A DNA stretch of 64,000 nt from Bacteroides sp. AN502(2024) (GTDB taxonomy: Bacteria > Bacteroidota > Bacteroidia > Bacteroidales > Bacteroidaceae). Under the pieces are notes generated by a model that searched no databases, had not been told where the DNA came from, and was given only the letters and a program-made list of their open reading frames with translations. The number at the start of each line of letters is the position of its first letter. The stretch's first letter is position 1. Shown piece by piece: positions 43,755 through 54,097 of the stretch. The position numbers and the translations under genes are program-made. Where the stretch lies: the NCBI RefSeq assembly GCF_041227145.1, contig NZ_JBGFSP010000009.1, forward strand, positions 62,001-126,000. Direction: 5' to 3'.

Positions 43755-45800
43755 TTAAATCAACTCAATGCTACGTTTTACGAAGTTATTCAAAGCTTCA
43801 CCTCTTAACATATTGTTTTGAAGTAAAGCCAGATCGATAAGCTGGCGGATAACTTTATTATTGTTTGCATAGCCGATAAAGATAGCTTCTTTCTTACTTT
43901 TCAGCTCATTCCACTTCTGGTCGAGCTCGTTTAGTTCATCTTTTTCAGCTGTTGGAATTTCTTCCTCTTTTTTACCTTTCTGTTTGTCTTTCAACTCATT
44001 ACGTTGCTTGTTGACGTTATCCATTTCGGAGAGTATCGGAGCTACTTCTGCTTGACAGGTATTCTCTTCTTCATTCAATACTTGTTTTATCAACTTATGG
44101 TCTGAATTTAGGATCAGATTAAACATGTCGGGCATTTCGCCATAGAAGCTCATTCCGGCTTGAATATTAGCCATTTCTTTCATACGACGCATATATTCGC
44201 TTTGAGTAATCATGACCGGAGCTGAAAATTCTCCCAACGCCTGCGTTGTCACATTGAATTCAACCTTATCCATTTTAGGTAATTGACTCTTGAAGGCTGT
44301 TGTGATTGCATCTTGTTTGTTGGCTTCCAGAGTTTCACCTTTTTTGTCTTCTTTTACAATAAGATTGTCAACAACATCACTGTCTACACGGGTAAAACGG
44401 GACTTTTCAAACTTTTGCTCCAACATACTTACCATAGCTACATCTAACTGACCATCCATGAGCAAGACATTGTAGCCTTTGTTGGCGGCAGCTTCAATAT
44501 AACTGTATTGCTCGTCCTTGTTATTTGCATACAGATAGATTAGATTTCCATCTTTGTCTGTCTGATTTTCTTTAATAAGGGACTGATATTCCTCGAATGT
44601 GTAATGTTTGTCATTTGTATCGGTGAAAAGGGCGAATTTTTGCGCTTTATCATAGAAATCCTCTTGTGTGAGCATTCCATAGTTGATAAAAATTTTCAAG
44701 TCGTTCCACTTTTCTTCAAACTGCTTACGGTCATTTTTGAATATAGACTGCAGACGGTCGGAAACTTTCTTGGTGATATAAGTTGAAATCTTCTTCACGT
44801 TCGAGTCGCTTTGCAAGTATGAACGGGAAACGTTTAACGGAATATCCGGAGAATCTATTACTCCGTGTAACAAAGTCAGGAAATCCGGCACAATGCCTTC
44901 AACAGAGTCTGTTACATATACCTGATTGCAATATAACTGAATCTTATTCTTATTTAATTCAATATTGCTCTTTACCTTCGGGAAGTAGAGGATACCAGTC
45001 AGATGGAATGGATAATCCACATTCAGGTGAATCCAAAAGAGTGGTTCATCAGACATCGGATACAGCTTGCTATAGAATGATTTGTAATCTTCATCCGAAA
45101 GTTCGCTAGGCTTGCGTGTCCATAAAGGAGTGGTTTCATTGATTATATTATCTTCAGCCGTTTCTACCTGTTTGCCATCTTTCCATTCTTTCTTTTTTCC
45201 AAATGCAATAGATACAGGAAGGAAGCTGCAATATTTCTTCAGAAGTTCGGAGATACGTGCTTCTTCGAGGAATTCTTTGCAGTCGTCATCAATATATAAG
45301 ATGATATCTGATCCACGGTCGGTCTTTTCTATTTCTTCAATAGTGAATTCAGGGCTGCCATCACAAGTCCATTTTACGGCTTTTGCATCGTCTTTGTATG
45401 ATTTAGTGATGATTTCCACCTTCTTTGCAACCATAAAGGCAGAGTAGAAGCCTAGTCCGAAATGTCCGATAATGGCATTTGCATCATTTTTGTATTTTTC
45501 CAGAAAGTCATTAGCTCCAGAGAAGGCTATTTGATTGATGTACTTCTCTATTTCTTCTGCAGTCAAACCAATACCGCGGTCAGAAATGGTAATAGTATCT
45601 TTGCCTAATTTAACGTGAACAGTTAAATCACCCAATTCACCTTTAAATTCGCCAATAGAAGCAAGCGTATTCAGTTTCTGAGTGGCATCTACCGCATTGG
45701 ATACTAACTCGCGCAGAAAAATCTCATGGTCACTGTACAAAAACTTTTTAATGATAGGGAAAATGTTTTCTGTTGTAACCCCAATATTACCTTTTTGCAT
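43755..45800 (-). CDS. htpG: Hsp90 chaperone HtpG
   Basis: The bacterial Hsp90, an ATP-driven dimeric chaperone. 681 aa. The GHKL ATP-binding motifs are in order: FLRELVSNAVDATQKL (about 24-39), ISDRGIGLT (about 74-82) and GHFGLGFYSAFMV (about 113-125). The catalytic Arg loop lies in the middle domain, and a C-terminal dimerisation region follows. The Bacteroidetes form has a charged insertion KDKQKGKKEEEIPTAEKDE near 610-640. It lies downstream of clpC with a terminator between, so the two are separate transcripts. Confidence 0.95.
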   Translation of the reverse strand: MQKGNIGVTTENIFPIIKKFLYSDHEIFLRELVSNAVDATQKLNTLASIGEFKGELGDLTVHVKLGKDTITISDRGIGLTAEEIEKYINQIAFSGANDFLEKYKNDANAIIGHFGLGFYSAFMVAKKVEIITKSYKDDAKAVKWTCDGSPEFTIEEIEKTDRGSDIILYIDDDCKEFLEEARISELLKKYCSFLPVSIAFGKKKEWKDGKQVETAEDNIINETTPLWTRKPSELSDEDYKSFYSKLYPMSDEPLFWIHLNVDYPFHLTGILYFPKVKSNIELNKNKIQLYCNQVYVTDSVEGIVPDFLTLLHGVIDSPDIPLNVSRSYLQSDSNVKKISTYITKKVSDRLQSIFKNDRKQFEEKWNDLKIFINYGMLTQEDFYDKAQKFALFTDTNDKHYTFEEYQSLIKENQTDKDGNLIYLYANNKDEQYSYIEAAANKGYNVLLMDGQLDVAMVSMLEQKFEKSRFTRVDSDVVDNLIVKEDKKGETLEANKQDAITTAFKSQLPKMDKVEFNVTTQALGEFSAPVMITQSEYMRRMKEMANIQAGMSFYGEMPDMFNLILNSDHKLIKQVLNEEENTCQAEVAPILSEMDNVNKQRNELKDKQKGKKEEEIPTAEKDELNELDQKWNELKSKKEAIFIGYANNNKVIRQLIDLALLQNNMLRGEALNNFVKRSIELI

Positions 45801-45863
45801 AATACGTATATTTTTTTAGTTTATCTATTGATTAATTTTAATTGATGTTTGTTCAGAGAGACA

Positions 45864-45895
45864 CAAAAAAAATGCCAGACCCGAAGGCCTGACAT
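45864..45895 (-). terminator. Terminator of clpC with a TTCG loop
   Basis: On the minus strand ATGTCAGGCC, TTCG, GGTCTGGCAT forms a 10-bp stem (with G-U pairs) capped by a stable tetraloop and followed by eight T. Confidence 0.9.
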
Positions 45896-45934
45896 TATGA
45901 CATATTGAACAATTTTCTCATTCAGGAAAGAGCT

Positions 45935-48463
45935 CTATTCCGGAGCAATAACTTTCATCTCCAGTTCGCCTTTTTCTTTATTAAAGGTTACTTGGATAGT
46001 ATCTCCCTCTTTTAAAGACGAAGAAATAATAAGTTCGGATAAACCATCCTCCAAATGGGTTTGAATTGCCCGCTTTAAAGGACGGGCGCCATATTGTGCG
46101 TCATATCCCTTGCTAGCGATGAATTCCTTCGCCTTATCTTCAATAACAAGCTTGTAACCAATAGATTCTATTCTACTGTACAGTCCTTTTAACTCAATGT
46201 CTATAATCTTTGTGATCGCTTCCAAAGAAAGTTGATCAAACGTGATAATCTCGTCTACACGATTGATAAATTCAGGTGCGAATGATTTATTTATAGATTT
46301 TTGTATTACACTTCGCGAGAATTCTTTATCATCCAGGCGACTTTGTGTCGCAAAACCAACACCACGTCCAAATTCTTTCAATTGGCGGGTTCCGATATTG
46401 GAAGTCATGATAATAACGGTATTTTTGAAATCTACCATTCTGCCATAACTGTCAGTCAGACGACCCTCATCCATTACCTGAAGCAGGATATTAAATACAT
46501 CCGGATGTGCTTTTTCTATTTCATCGAGCAACACAATGGAGTATGGTTTACGACGCACTTTCTCTGTCAGCTGACCACCTTCTTCATATCCTACGTATCC
46601 CGGAGGTGCTCCGACCAAGCGTGAAACAGTGAACTTTTCCATATATTCACTCATATCAATACGAATCAACGCATCGGCAGAACCGAACATATACTTAGCC
46701 AACTCTTTGGCTAAGTGAGTTTTACCAACTCCTGTCGGACCTAAGAACATAAACGTTCCAATGGGCTTATTGGGATCTTTGAGTCCTACACGGCTTCGCA
46801 AAATGGCTTTAACCAACTTCTCTATCGCTGTGTCTTGTGCGATGACTTTAGCTTGCAAATCTTCTTTCATACCTGCTAGCTTGACACCTTCGGCCTGTGC
46901 CATTCGTTGTACTGGAATGCCTGACATCATGGAGATAACGTTGGAAATTTCTTCAACATCAACAGTTTGCCTGTTTTCTTTTAGACTGGCTTCCCATTCT
47001 TTTTTCATCTTATCCAATTGGATAGAAAGCTCTTTCTCCTTATCTCGGAAGCTGGCCGCAAGTTCGAAATTCTGCGATTTTACGGCTTCATTTTTCTTGT
47101 TTTTAGCTTCTTCAATTAGCTTCTCCTGTTCTTCTATCTCTTTGGGTACATTGACATTAGTAAGATGTACACGTGAGCCGGCTTCATCTAAAGCATCAAT
47201 GGCTTTATCAGGGAAATTACGATCTGTGATATAGCGGTCTGTCAGCTTGACACATGCTTCCAATGCTTCATCCGTATAATACACATTGTGATGATCTTCA
47301 TACTTATCCTTGATATTACGCAAAATCTGCAGAGTTTCGACAGCAGTAGTCGGTTCTACGATTACTTTCTGGAAACGACGTTCCAAAGCGCCATCTTTCT
47401 CAATATTCTTACGATATTCATCAAGAGTGGTAGCACCGATACATTGTATTTCTCCTCTTGCCAATGCTGGTTTTAACATATTGGCAGCATCCATAGAGCC
47501 TGCTGCAGAGCCTGCGCCTACAATCGTGTGAATTTCATCAATGAACAATATAACATTCGGATTTTTCTGCAATTCATTGAGAATGGAGCGGATACGTTCT
47601 TCAAATTGTCCGCGATATTTGGTTCCTGCTACAACTGCAGTCATGTCAAGAGCTACCACTCGTTTATCGAACAGAATCCGCGAAACCTTTTTCTGAATGA
47701 TTCTCAATGCAAGACCTTCAACAATCGCTGATTTTCCTACACCGGGTTCACCAATCAGAATCGGGTTATTCTTTTTGCGTCGGCTTAATATTTGAGCTAA
47801 GCGTTCGATCTCTCTTTCTCTGCCCACGACAGGATCTAGGCGTCCTTCCTCTGCTGCTTTTGTCATATCGGTACCGAAATTATCAAGTACCGGCGTGTCA
47901 TTAGACGGCTTCTTTGAAGTGGTTTGTGCTTGTTGGCGTTCTTCCGATCCACCTCTGCCGGAACGAGGAGAAGACATTTCTTCCTCCTCATCATCGTCTT
48001 CCGTAAAGCCCATGCCGGAGTTGACATCCGGTTGCAATGTGGCTTGTTCCAGTACTTTCACATAATTTATATCATTTGCTTCAAGTACGGAAGCTGCCAT
48101 ATTGTTTTTTTCTCTTAAAATAGCCAATAATACATGTTCTGTATCAGCAATGTTACTTTTCATTCCACGAGCTTCTAAAATACACATTTTTAATATCTTT
48201 GCCGCATCATTAGATAACGGCACTTCTGCGTCAGGCAATAACATATCATCGGCTTCTGCCTTTAGCTGAGCTTCAATCTGCTGTTTTATAGTAGCCAGAT
48301 TGGTGTTGAGTTTAGATAATATCTCGATCGCTTTTCCTTCACCATCACGGAGTATTCCCAAAAGCAGGTGTTCGGGACCTATATACCTACTTCTCAACCG
48401 ATTCGCCTCTTCCTTACTGTAGACGATAATGTCGGAAACTCTTTGTGAGAATTGATTATTCAT
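45935..48463 (-). CDS. clpC: ClpC AAA+ unfoldase
   Basis: Unfolds proteins for the ClpP protease. 842 aa. The N-domain double Clp_N repeat (1-145) is followed by an acidic linker, D1 with Walker A GEPGVGKS (238-245) and Walker B FIDEIHT, a middle domain with a UVR-like motif (about 455-485), and D2 with Walker A GPTGVGKT (575-582) and Walker [14 protein letters not shown] loop candidate for ClpP docking is in [18 protein letters not shown] -7 element lies at 48496-48503. It is divergent from gyrA. Confidence 0.94.
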   Translation of the reverse strand: MNNQFSQRVSDIIVYSKEEANRLRSRYIGPEHLLLGILRDGEGKAIEILSKLNTNLATIKQQIEAQLKAEADDMLLPDAEVPLSNDAAKILKMCILEARGMKSNIADTEHVLLAILREKNNMAASVLEANDINYVKVLEQATLQPDVNSGMGFTEDDDEEEEMSSPRSGRGGSEERQQAQTTSKKPSNDTPVLDNFGTDMTKAAEEGRLDPVVGREREIERLAQILSRRKKNNPILIGEPGVGKSAIVEGLALRIIQKKVSRILFDKRVVALDMTAVVAGTKYRGQFEERIRSILNELQKNPNVILFIDEIHTIVGAGSAAGSMDAANMLKPALARGEIQCIGATTLDEYRKNIEKDGALERRFQKVIVEPTTAVETLQILRNIKDKYEDHHNVYYTDEALEACVKLTDRYITDRNFPDKAIDALDEAGSRVHLTNVNVPKEIEEQEKLIEEAKNKKNEAVKSQNFELAASFRDKEKELSIQLDKMKKEWEASLKENRQTVDVEEISNVISMMSGIPVQRMAQAEGVKLAGMKEDLQAKVIAQDTAIEKLVKAILRSRVGLKDPNKPIGTFMFLGPTGVGKTHLAKELAKYMFGSADALIRIDMSEYMEKFTVSRLVGAPPGYVGYEEGGQLTEKVRRKPYSIVLLDEIEKAHPDVFNILLQVMDEGRLTDSYGRMVDFKNTVIIMTSNIGTRQLKEFGRGVGFATQSRLDDKEFSRSVIQKSINKSFAPEFINRVDEIITFDQLSLEAITKIIDIELKGLYSRIESIGYKLVIEDKAKEFIASKGYDAQYGARPLKRAIQTHLEDGLSELIISSSLKEGDTIQVTFNKEKGELEMKVIAPE

Positions 48464-48819
48464 ACTTTTCCTTTTTTCTAAGGGTTATTCACTGACAAAT
48501 ATACGCATTTAATCAACTTTGCATTGCAATATTTGCTTTTATTTCTTATATCTACAAATGGCGTGCCATAAAAACGGTATATGTGCACTATATATATTAA
48601 GGTATAACAAATAATCAGCTCTTTTGGGGCCGAATTATTTGTCTTTACATCTTATTTTTACCGTTTTTATCTTTTTATTTTCCTATTTTAAAATTTGGCG
48701 GGTAATCGTCCCAGTCATGATAAAACTTTCTTTCTAAAAACTTTCGTATATCGAGGAAAAGTAGTACTTTAGCGTGGTTTTTCACAAACCGTAGAATGTA
48801 TAATTAATAATCATTTTAA
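48464..48819. promoter_or_regulatory. Divergent clpC/gyrA regulatory region with a hairpin
   Basis: The clpC side has TATATTTG (minus, 48496-48503). The gyrA side has TACTTTAG (48765-48772), one base off the -7 consensus, with TTTC 19-20 bases upstream. Between them ACAAATAATCAGCTC and GGGCCGAATTATTTGT (48607-48642) form a 15-bp stem with one mismatch and a TTTTG loop. A terminator-like hairpin between two divergent genes is unusual and may belong to a small transcript. Confidence 0.5.
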
Positions 48820-51396
48820 ATGCTTGAACAAGACAGAATTATAAAGATTAACATCGAGGAGGAAATGAAGTCATCGTACATTGACTACTCCATGTCGGTC
48901 ATTGTTTCACGTGCCCTTCCGGATGTTAGAGATGGATTTAAGCCTGTCCACCGTAGAATTTTATACGGAATGATGGAATTAGGCAATACTTCAGACAAAC
49001 CTTATAAAAAATCTGCGAGAATTGTGGGTGAGGTACTTGGTAAGTATCATCCTCATGGGGATTCTTCTGTTTATTTTGCAATGGTACGTATGGCGCAGGA
49101 ATGGGCTATGCGCTATCCTTTGGTAGATGGACAAGGAAACTTTGGTTCTGTGGATGGTGATAGCCCTGCTGCTATGCGTTATACAGAGGCTCGTCTTAAT
49201 AAGCTGGGTGAGGCAATGATGGATGACCTGTATAAGGAAACCGTTGATTTTGAGCCTAACTTTGATAATACGCTGGTGGAACCTAAGGTGATGCCGACGC
49301 GTATCCCGAATCTTCTGGTGAACGGAGCGTCAGGTATTGCTGTCGGTATGGCTACTAATATGCCTCCTCATAATCTTTCGGAAGTGATTGAAGCATGTGA
49401 TGCATATATTGATAATCCGGAAATCACGGTAGAGGAACTGATGGAATTTGTCAAAGCACCAGATTTTCCTACTGGCGGATATATATATGGTGTGAGTGGT
49501 GTACGCGAAGCGTATCTGACAGGCCGCGGACGTGTAATTATGCGTGCGAAAGCTGAAATTGAAAGCGGGCAAACGCATGATAAGATCGTAATAACAGAGA
49601 TTCCTTATAATGTAAATAAGGCCGAACTGATTAAATATATTGCTGATCTTGTAAACGATAAGAAGATAGAAGGTATCTCAAATGCCAACGATGAGTCTGA
49701 CCGTGATGGTATGCGCATTGTTATTGACGTAAAACGGGATGCAAATGCAAGTGTGGTGTTGAATAAACTCTATAAAATGACAGCTTTGCAGACCTCTTTT
49801 GGAGTAAACAATGTGGCATTGGTTCATGGACGTCCGAAAACGTTGAATCTAAAAGATTTAATTAAATATTTCATAGAGCATAGACACGAAGTTGTTATTC
49901 GTCGTACGCAGTTTGATCTCCGTAAGGCAAAAGAACGTGCACACATTCTTGAAGGTTTGATTATTGCTTCGGATAATATCGATGAAGTAATTCGTATCAT
50001 TCGTGCTGCAAAAACTCCGAATGACGCTATAGCAGGCTTGATTGAACGGTTTAACTTGACAGAAATTCAGTCTCGCGCAATTGTGGAAATGCGCTTGCGT
50101 CAGTTAACCGGCCTGATGCAGGACCAGCTTCACGCGGAATATGAAGAAATAATGAAGCAGATAGCTTATTTGGAAAGTATTTTGGCTGATGATGAAGTAT
50201 GCCGTCAGGTAATGAAAGAGGAGTTGCTGGAAGTTAAAGCGAAATACGGAGATGAACGTCGTTCTGAGATTGTTTATTCTTCAGAAGAATTTAATCCGGA
50301 AGATTTCTATGCAGATGATCAGATGATTATTACCATTTCTCATATGGGCTATATTAAACGTACACCGTTGACTGAATTCCGTACACAAAATCGTGGTGGA
50401 GTAGGGTCAAAAGGTACCGAAACCCGTGATGAGGACTTTGTAGAGCACATTTATCCTGCTACTATGCACAATACCATGATGTTCTTTACACAAAAGGGAA
50501 AGTGCTATTGGCTGAAAGTATATGAAATACCGGAAGGAACCAAGAATTCTAAAGGGCGTGCTATTCAGAACTTATTAAATATTGATTCGGACGACAATGT
50601 AACTGCTTACTTGCGTGTGAAGAGTTTAGAAGATTCAGAGTTCATTAATAGCCATTATGTATTATTCTGTACTAAGAAAGGCGTAATAAAGAAGACATTG
50701 CTCGAACAGTATTCTCGTCCCCGTCAGAATGGTGTGAATGCTATCACTATCCGCGAAGATGATAGCGTAATTGAAGTTCGTATGACGAATGGCAATAATG
50801 AAATCATCATTGCAAACCGCAATGGACGTGCAATTCGTTTCCATGAGGCAACAGTTCGCGTTATGGGACGTACAGCAACAGGTGTACGTGGTATTACATT
50901 GGATAATGATGGCCAGGATGAAGTGGTAGGAATGATTTGTATCAAAGATCTGGAAACAGAATCTGTAATGGTAGTTTCCGAACAAGGATATGGCAAACGT
51001 TCTGAAATTGAGGATTATCGTAAAACGAACCGTGGAGGTAAGGGAGTAAAGACCATAAATATTACCGAAAAGACAGGTAAGTTGGTAACAATCAAGTCGG
51101 TAACCGATGAAAATGACTTGATGATCATTAATAAGTCCGGTATCACCATCCGTTTGAAGGTAGCGGATATTCGTATAATGGGCCGTGCTACTCAAGGAGT
51201 TCGATTGATAAATCTTGAAAAACGTAACGACCAGATCGGTTCGGTATGCAAGGTTATGACAGAAAATCTCGAAGATGAAATTCCGGCAGAAGAGGCAGAA
51301 GGTACAATCGTGAGCGATCCGAATACTGCTGCTCCTGATATTGCTGATGCAGCGGACATTGATGAAAACGATAGCAATAACGAAATAGAGGAATAG
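48820..51396 (+). CDS. gyrA: DNA gyrase subunit A
   Basis: The cleaving subunit of DNA gyrase (type II topoisomerase) that introduces negative supercoils. 858 aa. The 5Y-CAP domain has the DNA-linking Tyr121 ([10 protein letters not shown]) and the quinolone region [12 protein letters not shown]; Ser82 matches E. coli Ser83 and is wild type, while Phe86 stands where E. coli has Asp87. The six-bladed C-terminal pinwheel follows, with the GyrA box [11 protein letters not shown] typical of gyrase (not topoisomerase IV), and an acidic tail. A TPR protein gene follows 32 bp later. Confidence 0.96.
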   Translation: MLEQDRIIKINIEEEMKSSYIDYSMSVIVSRALPDVRDGFKPVHRRILYGMMELGNTSDKPYKKSARIVGEVLGKYHPHGDSSVYFAMVRMAQEWAMRYPLVDGQGNFGSVDGDSPAAMRYTEARLNKLGEAMMDDLYKETVDFEPNFDNTLVEPKVMPTRIPNLLVNGASGIAVGMATNMPPHNLSEVIEACDAYIDNPEITVEELMEFVKAPDFPTGGYIYGVSGVREAYLTGRGRVIMRAKAEIESGQTHDKIVITEIPYNVNKAELIKYIADLVNDKKIEGISNANDESDRDGMRIVIDVKRDANASVVLNKLYKMTALQTSFGVNNVALVHGRPKTLNLKDLIKYFIEHRHEVVIRRTQFDLRKAKERAHILEGLIIASDNIDEVIRIIRAAKTPNDAIAGLIERFNLTEIQSRAIVEMRLRQLTGLMQDQLHAEYEEIMKQIAYLESILADDEVCRQVMKEELLEVKAKYGDERRSEIVYSSEEFNPEDFYADDQMIITISHMGYIKRTPLTEFRTQNRGGVGSKGTETRDEDFVEHIYPATMHNTMMFFTQKGKCYWLKVYEIPEGTKNSKGRAIQNLLNIDSDDNVTAYLRVKSLEDSEFINSHYVLFCTKKGVIKKTLLEQYSRPRQNGVNAITIREDDSVIEVRMTNGNNEIIIANRNGRAIRFHEATVRVMGRTATGVRGITLDNDGQDEVVGMICIKDLETESVMVVSEQGYGKRSEIEDYRKTNRGGKGVKTINITEKTGKLVTIKSVTDENDLMIINKSGITIRLKVADIRIMGRATQGVRLINLEKRNDQIGSVCKVMTENLEDEIPAEEAEGTIVSDPNTAAPDIADAADIDENDSNNEIEE

Positions 51397-51428
51397 ACAT
51401 AATATTAATAATTAATCAAACAACAATC

Positions 51429-52643
51429 ATGAAAAGAGTATTATTTTCGATGGTTTTATTGATGGCTGTTAACTTTTCATTTGCACAGATGAAGAGTGTA
51501 AAGGAAGCAAAGAGTATAGCTAATGACGTAAAACCTAATTTTAAGCAGGCTGAACAGCTTATTGAGGAAGCTATGAAGAATCCTGAAACGAAGGATCTTG
51601 CTGAGACATGGGACGTTGCTGGACTTATTCAGAAACGTATCAACGAGGAGCAAATGAAAAATGCTTTTTTGAAGAAGCCGTATGATACATTGAAAGTATA
51701 CAATAGTATTCTGAAAATGTATGAATATTATAATAAATGTGATGAATTAGCGGAAATACCTAATGAAAAGGGAAAAGTTAAAAACAAATATCGGAAAGCT
51801 AACGCTTCCAGTATGTTGGTGGAACGTCCTAATTTGATTAATGGAGGTATTCAGTATTTCAACTTGGACAAGAATAAAGAAGCTTTGAAATTCTTTGCAA
51901 CCTATGTAGAGTCTGCTTCTTATCCAATGTTAGCTGATAAAGAGTTGGCTAAGAATGATACTCTTATTCCACAAATTGCTTATTATGCAACATTAGCTGC
52001 TGATAGAGTGGGGGATAAAGATGCAATTATCAAATATGCACCTATGGCTTTATCTGATAAAGATGGCGGCAAATTTGCAATGCAGTTGATGGCTGATGCT
52101 TATAAGGCTAAAGGTGATACTGCTGCTTGGATTAAATCTTTGGAAGAGGGTATCCTTAAATTCCCTGGAAATGATTATTTCTTTGCTAATTTGGTTGATT
52201 ATTATAATAGTTCTAATCAGGCTTCTAAGGCTATGGAGTTTGCTGATAGAATGTTGGCTAATGATTCGAATAATAAGTTGTATTTGTATGTAAAAGCATA
52301 TCTTTATCATAATATGAAGGAATATGATAATGCTATCGAATACTACAAAAAAGCGATTGCCGCTGATCCTCAATATGCAGAAGCATACTCAAATGTAGGC
52401 TTAGTATATTTGATGAAAGCGCAGGATTATGCTGATAAAGCAACAACAGATATCAATGATCCTAAGTATGCTGAAGCACAGGCTGTGGTTAAGAAGTTCT
52501 ACGAAGAAGCTAAACCGTTCTATGAAAAAGCCAGAGCTTTGAAACCTGATCAACAAGATTTATGGTTGCAAGGTCTTTACAGAGTTTACTATAACTTGAA
52601 TATGGGGCCTGAATTCGAAGAAATCGATAAGATGATGAAATAA
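51429..52643 (+). CDS. Secreted TPR-repeat protein
   Basis: A 404-aa protein with a Sec signal peptide (cleavage near NFSFAQ, residue 20). Several tetratricopeptide repeats follow, the clearest at about 280-345 (KLYLYVKAYLYHNMKEYDNA, EYYKKAIAADPQYAEAYSNVG). Such proteins act as periplasmic scaffolds; the specific partner is unknown. Located 32 bp after gyrA it may be on the same transcript. The base composition falls towards AT in the second half. A nested MITE lies 66 bp after the stop. Confidence 0.82.
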   Translation: MKRVLFSMVLLMAVNFSFAQMKSVKEAKSIANDVKPNFKQAEQLIEEAMKNPETKDLAETWDVAGLIQKRINEEQMKNAFLKKPYDTLKVYNSILKMYEYYNKCDELAEIPNEKGKVKNKYRKANASSMLVERPNLINGGIQYFNLDKNKEALKFFATYVESASYPMLADKELAKNDTLIPQIAYYATLAADRVGDKDAIIKYAPMALSDKDGGKFAMQLMADAYKAKGDTAAWIKSLEEGILKFPGNDYFFANLVDYYNSSNQASKAMEFADRMLANDSNNKLYLYVKAYLYHNMKEYDNAIEYYKKAIAADPQYAEAYSNVGLVYLMKAQDYADKATTDINDPKYAEAQAVVKKFYEEAKPFYEKARALKPDQQDLWLQGLYRVYYNLNMGPEFEEIDKMMK

Positions 52644-52708
52644 TCATTACTGAAAAATGAAGTAATTATTTCAAAAAAAACGTAAAGACAGCTTACTAGA
52701 AATACCCA

Positions 52709-52878
52709 AAAGAGAGTGTGTCAAAACTCCCTCTTTGAAGAAATTGAGGCTGTCTAACAAGTCCTATTTTAACGATTTCACCCCTGCCAGAATATGTTTG
52801 GCAGGGGTGATTTCTAATTACTGAGACCTGTTAGACAGCCTCAAATCTTTCTATTTGGGCATTTTGACACATCCTCTT
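52709..52878. mobile_element. Nested MITE: family 2 element containing a family 1 element
   Basis: The outer ends (AAAGAGAGTGTGTCAAAAC at the left, inverse near 52878) are family 2, as at 10779. Inside, 52746-52842 is a full family 1 element (ends GAGGCTGTCTAACAAGTC and its inverse, centre hairpin ACCCCTGCCA/TGGCAGGGGT). In the intact family 2 copy the same place holds its own CCCCTGC hairpin, so the inner element has replaced that core rather than simply added to it. No coding capacity. Confidence 0.8.
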
Positions 52879-52949
52879 ATATTTTTTATTTTGAGAGTAT
52901 CCCACACGTAGACTTAAGATTGTTGGAATACATCAGTACGTAAGCTGAA

Positions 52950-53197
52950 CAAATAGAGGCTTTATCTTGGTAAAATAGAGGTTCTATCTTGGCAAAACTG
53001 AGGCTCTATTTGGGTGAAACAGAGGCTCCGTTTGAATGAAATGCAAGCTCCGTTTCGTAAAACAGATCCCTTATTATAAGAATAGTATCAAAACTGAGGC
53101 TGAAAGCACACACCTTTGCATTCAGGTGTGCCTTCAGGCAAAACCTTCGATGAAAAGGGGCTTTTTGAGAAAAGCTGAAGGCTGAAGGCAGTTTTTT
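52950..53197 (-). repeat. Leader plus 22-bp tandem repeat array, copy B (inverted)
   Basis: Plus-strand units: 52952-52973, 52974-52995, 52996-53017, 53018-53039 (each 22 bp, pattern AATAGAGGCT... or AACAGAGGCT...) and 53040-53060 (21 bp). The leader lies to the right and ends GCTGAAGGCTGAAGGC at 53175-53190; a hairpin ACACACCT/AGGTGTG lies within it (53107-53130). The array and leader are homologous to 18963-19222 in the opposite orientation. No coding sequence. Confidence 0.7.
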
Positions 53198-53642
53198 GTT
53201 TTTATTATTTCTGTCTGTTTTTTCTCTTACGATGAGTATTACTGTACCTATTTTGAGAAGAAGTTCACTCGTTGCTACACAAAAAAGAAAACAGGACATA
53301 ACAAATGCTGTTCAGTCGTTTCTTTCACTTTGATTTAATTTGCTATTCCTTTTATGTGTTTATTTTAAGCTAAGAATGTCCCTAGAATTAGAAAAAGGCA
53401 GGAAGTTTATTATAATGCCTCCGTCTTATTAAACATAATATTAATTATTTACTAATTCTGAATGCTTATTTTTTTATTGATTGATCAGCTGTTTTAATAA
53501 CAAGCAATGGTGTCTGAATGAAAAATCATTTTCCTGGCAATATACTTGGATTAAATAATCGAGCAAATATATTCCTTTTGTAAGAAGTCAAAGTGATTTT
53601 AAGAATCTGTGCTTTGGTGTATGTCAGAATGAAAACAAATAA
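53198..53642. other. Gene-free AT-rich stretch
   Basis: Nothing supportable: no open frame with family likeness and no strong structure until the terminator at 53643. Confidence 0.4.
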
Positions 53643-53674
53643 GAAATCCCAATTGAATCAACAATTGGGATTTC
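53643..53674. terminator. Terminator downstream of the small HTH-like gene
   Basis: GAAATCCCAATTG (53643-53655) pairs perfectly with CAATTGGGATTTC (53662-53674), loop of six. It ends the minus-strand small gene 14 bp earlier. Confidence 0.75.
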
Positions 53675-53687
53675 AGTTTGTTATATT

Positions 53688-53972
53688 TTAAACTTGCACA
53701 GATTCGGTAGCCTGTTCTTTTTGCATATTCAATTCATCTAGGATTTTTAAAGCCCGGTCAAGAACGGTCGTATCATCCAACATAACAAGCCCTCCATCTG
53801 GACCAGGCTCAAGATGTATTCCGACACTTTTTCCTTCCTTGAAATTGTGTCCTCCGAAGAAGTTTCGCACTGTATCTACGTGCAAACCAAGTTCGTCTGC
53901 TATTCTATGCATGCTACCGCTTGGCAATGAATCTTTAATTTTACGGAGTTCATTAAACGTTATTGTTCTCAT
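53688..53972 (-). CDS. Small DNA-binding-like protein, Bacteroidales type
   Basis: A 94-aa cytosolic protein. The first half (FNELRKIKDSLPSGSMHRIA, then ELGLHVDTVRNFFGG) resembles a helix-turn-helix that would recognise DNA; a short glycine-rich strand (LEPGPDGGLVMLDD) and a C-terminal helix follow. I think it is a conserved Bacteroidales small protein, but I cannot name a family. It has its own terminator and is separated from the Bat operon by another one. Confidence 0.6.
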   Translation of the reverse strand: MRTITFNELRKIKDSLPSGSMHRIADELGLHVDTVRNFFGGHNFKEGKSVGIHLEPGPDGGLVMLDDTTVLDRALKILDELNMQKEQATESVQV

Positions 53973-54027
53973 GTCTCATAAATTTAATGGTTAATACTAT
54001 GTGATTTTTATCACGCTATAAACTTAA

Positions 54028-54072
54028 GCAAAAAAAAAGATAAAACAAATTATTTGCTTATCTTTTTTTCTT
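54028..54072. terminator. Bidirectional terminator after batE
   Basis: AAAAAAAAGATAA and TTATCTTTTTTT flank a loop that contains CAAATTATTTG, itself a small stem. T-runs occur on both strands, so it ends the Bat operon and insulates the small gene. Confidence 0.7.
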
Positions 54073-54097
54073 GAATTTATAAAATCTATTAATGACC

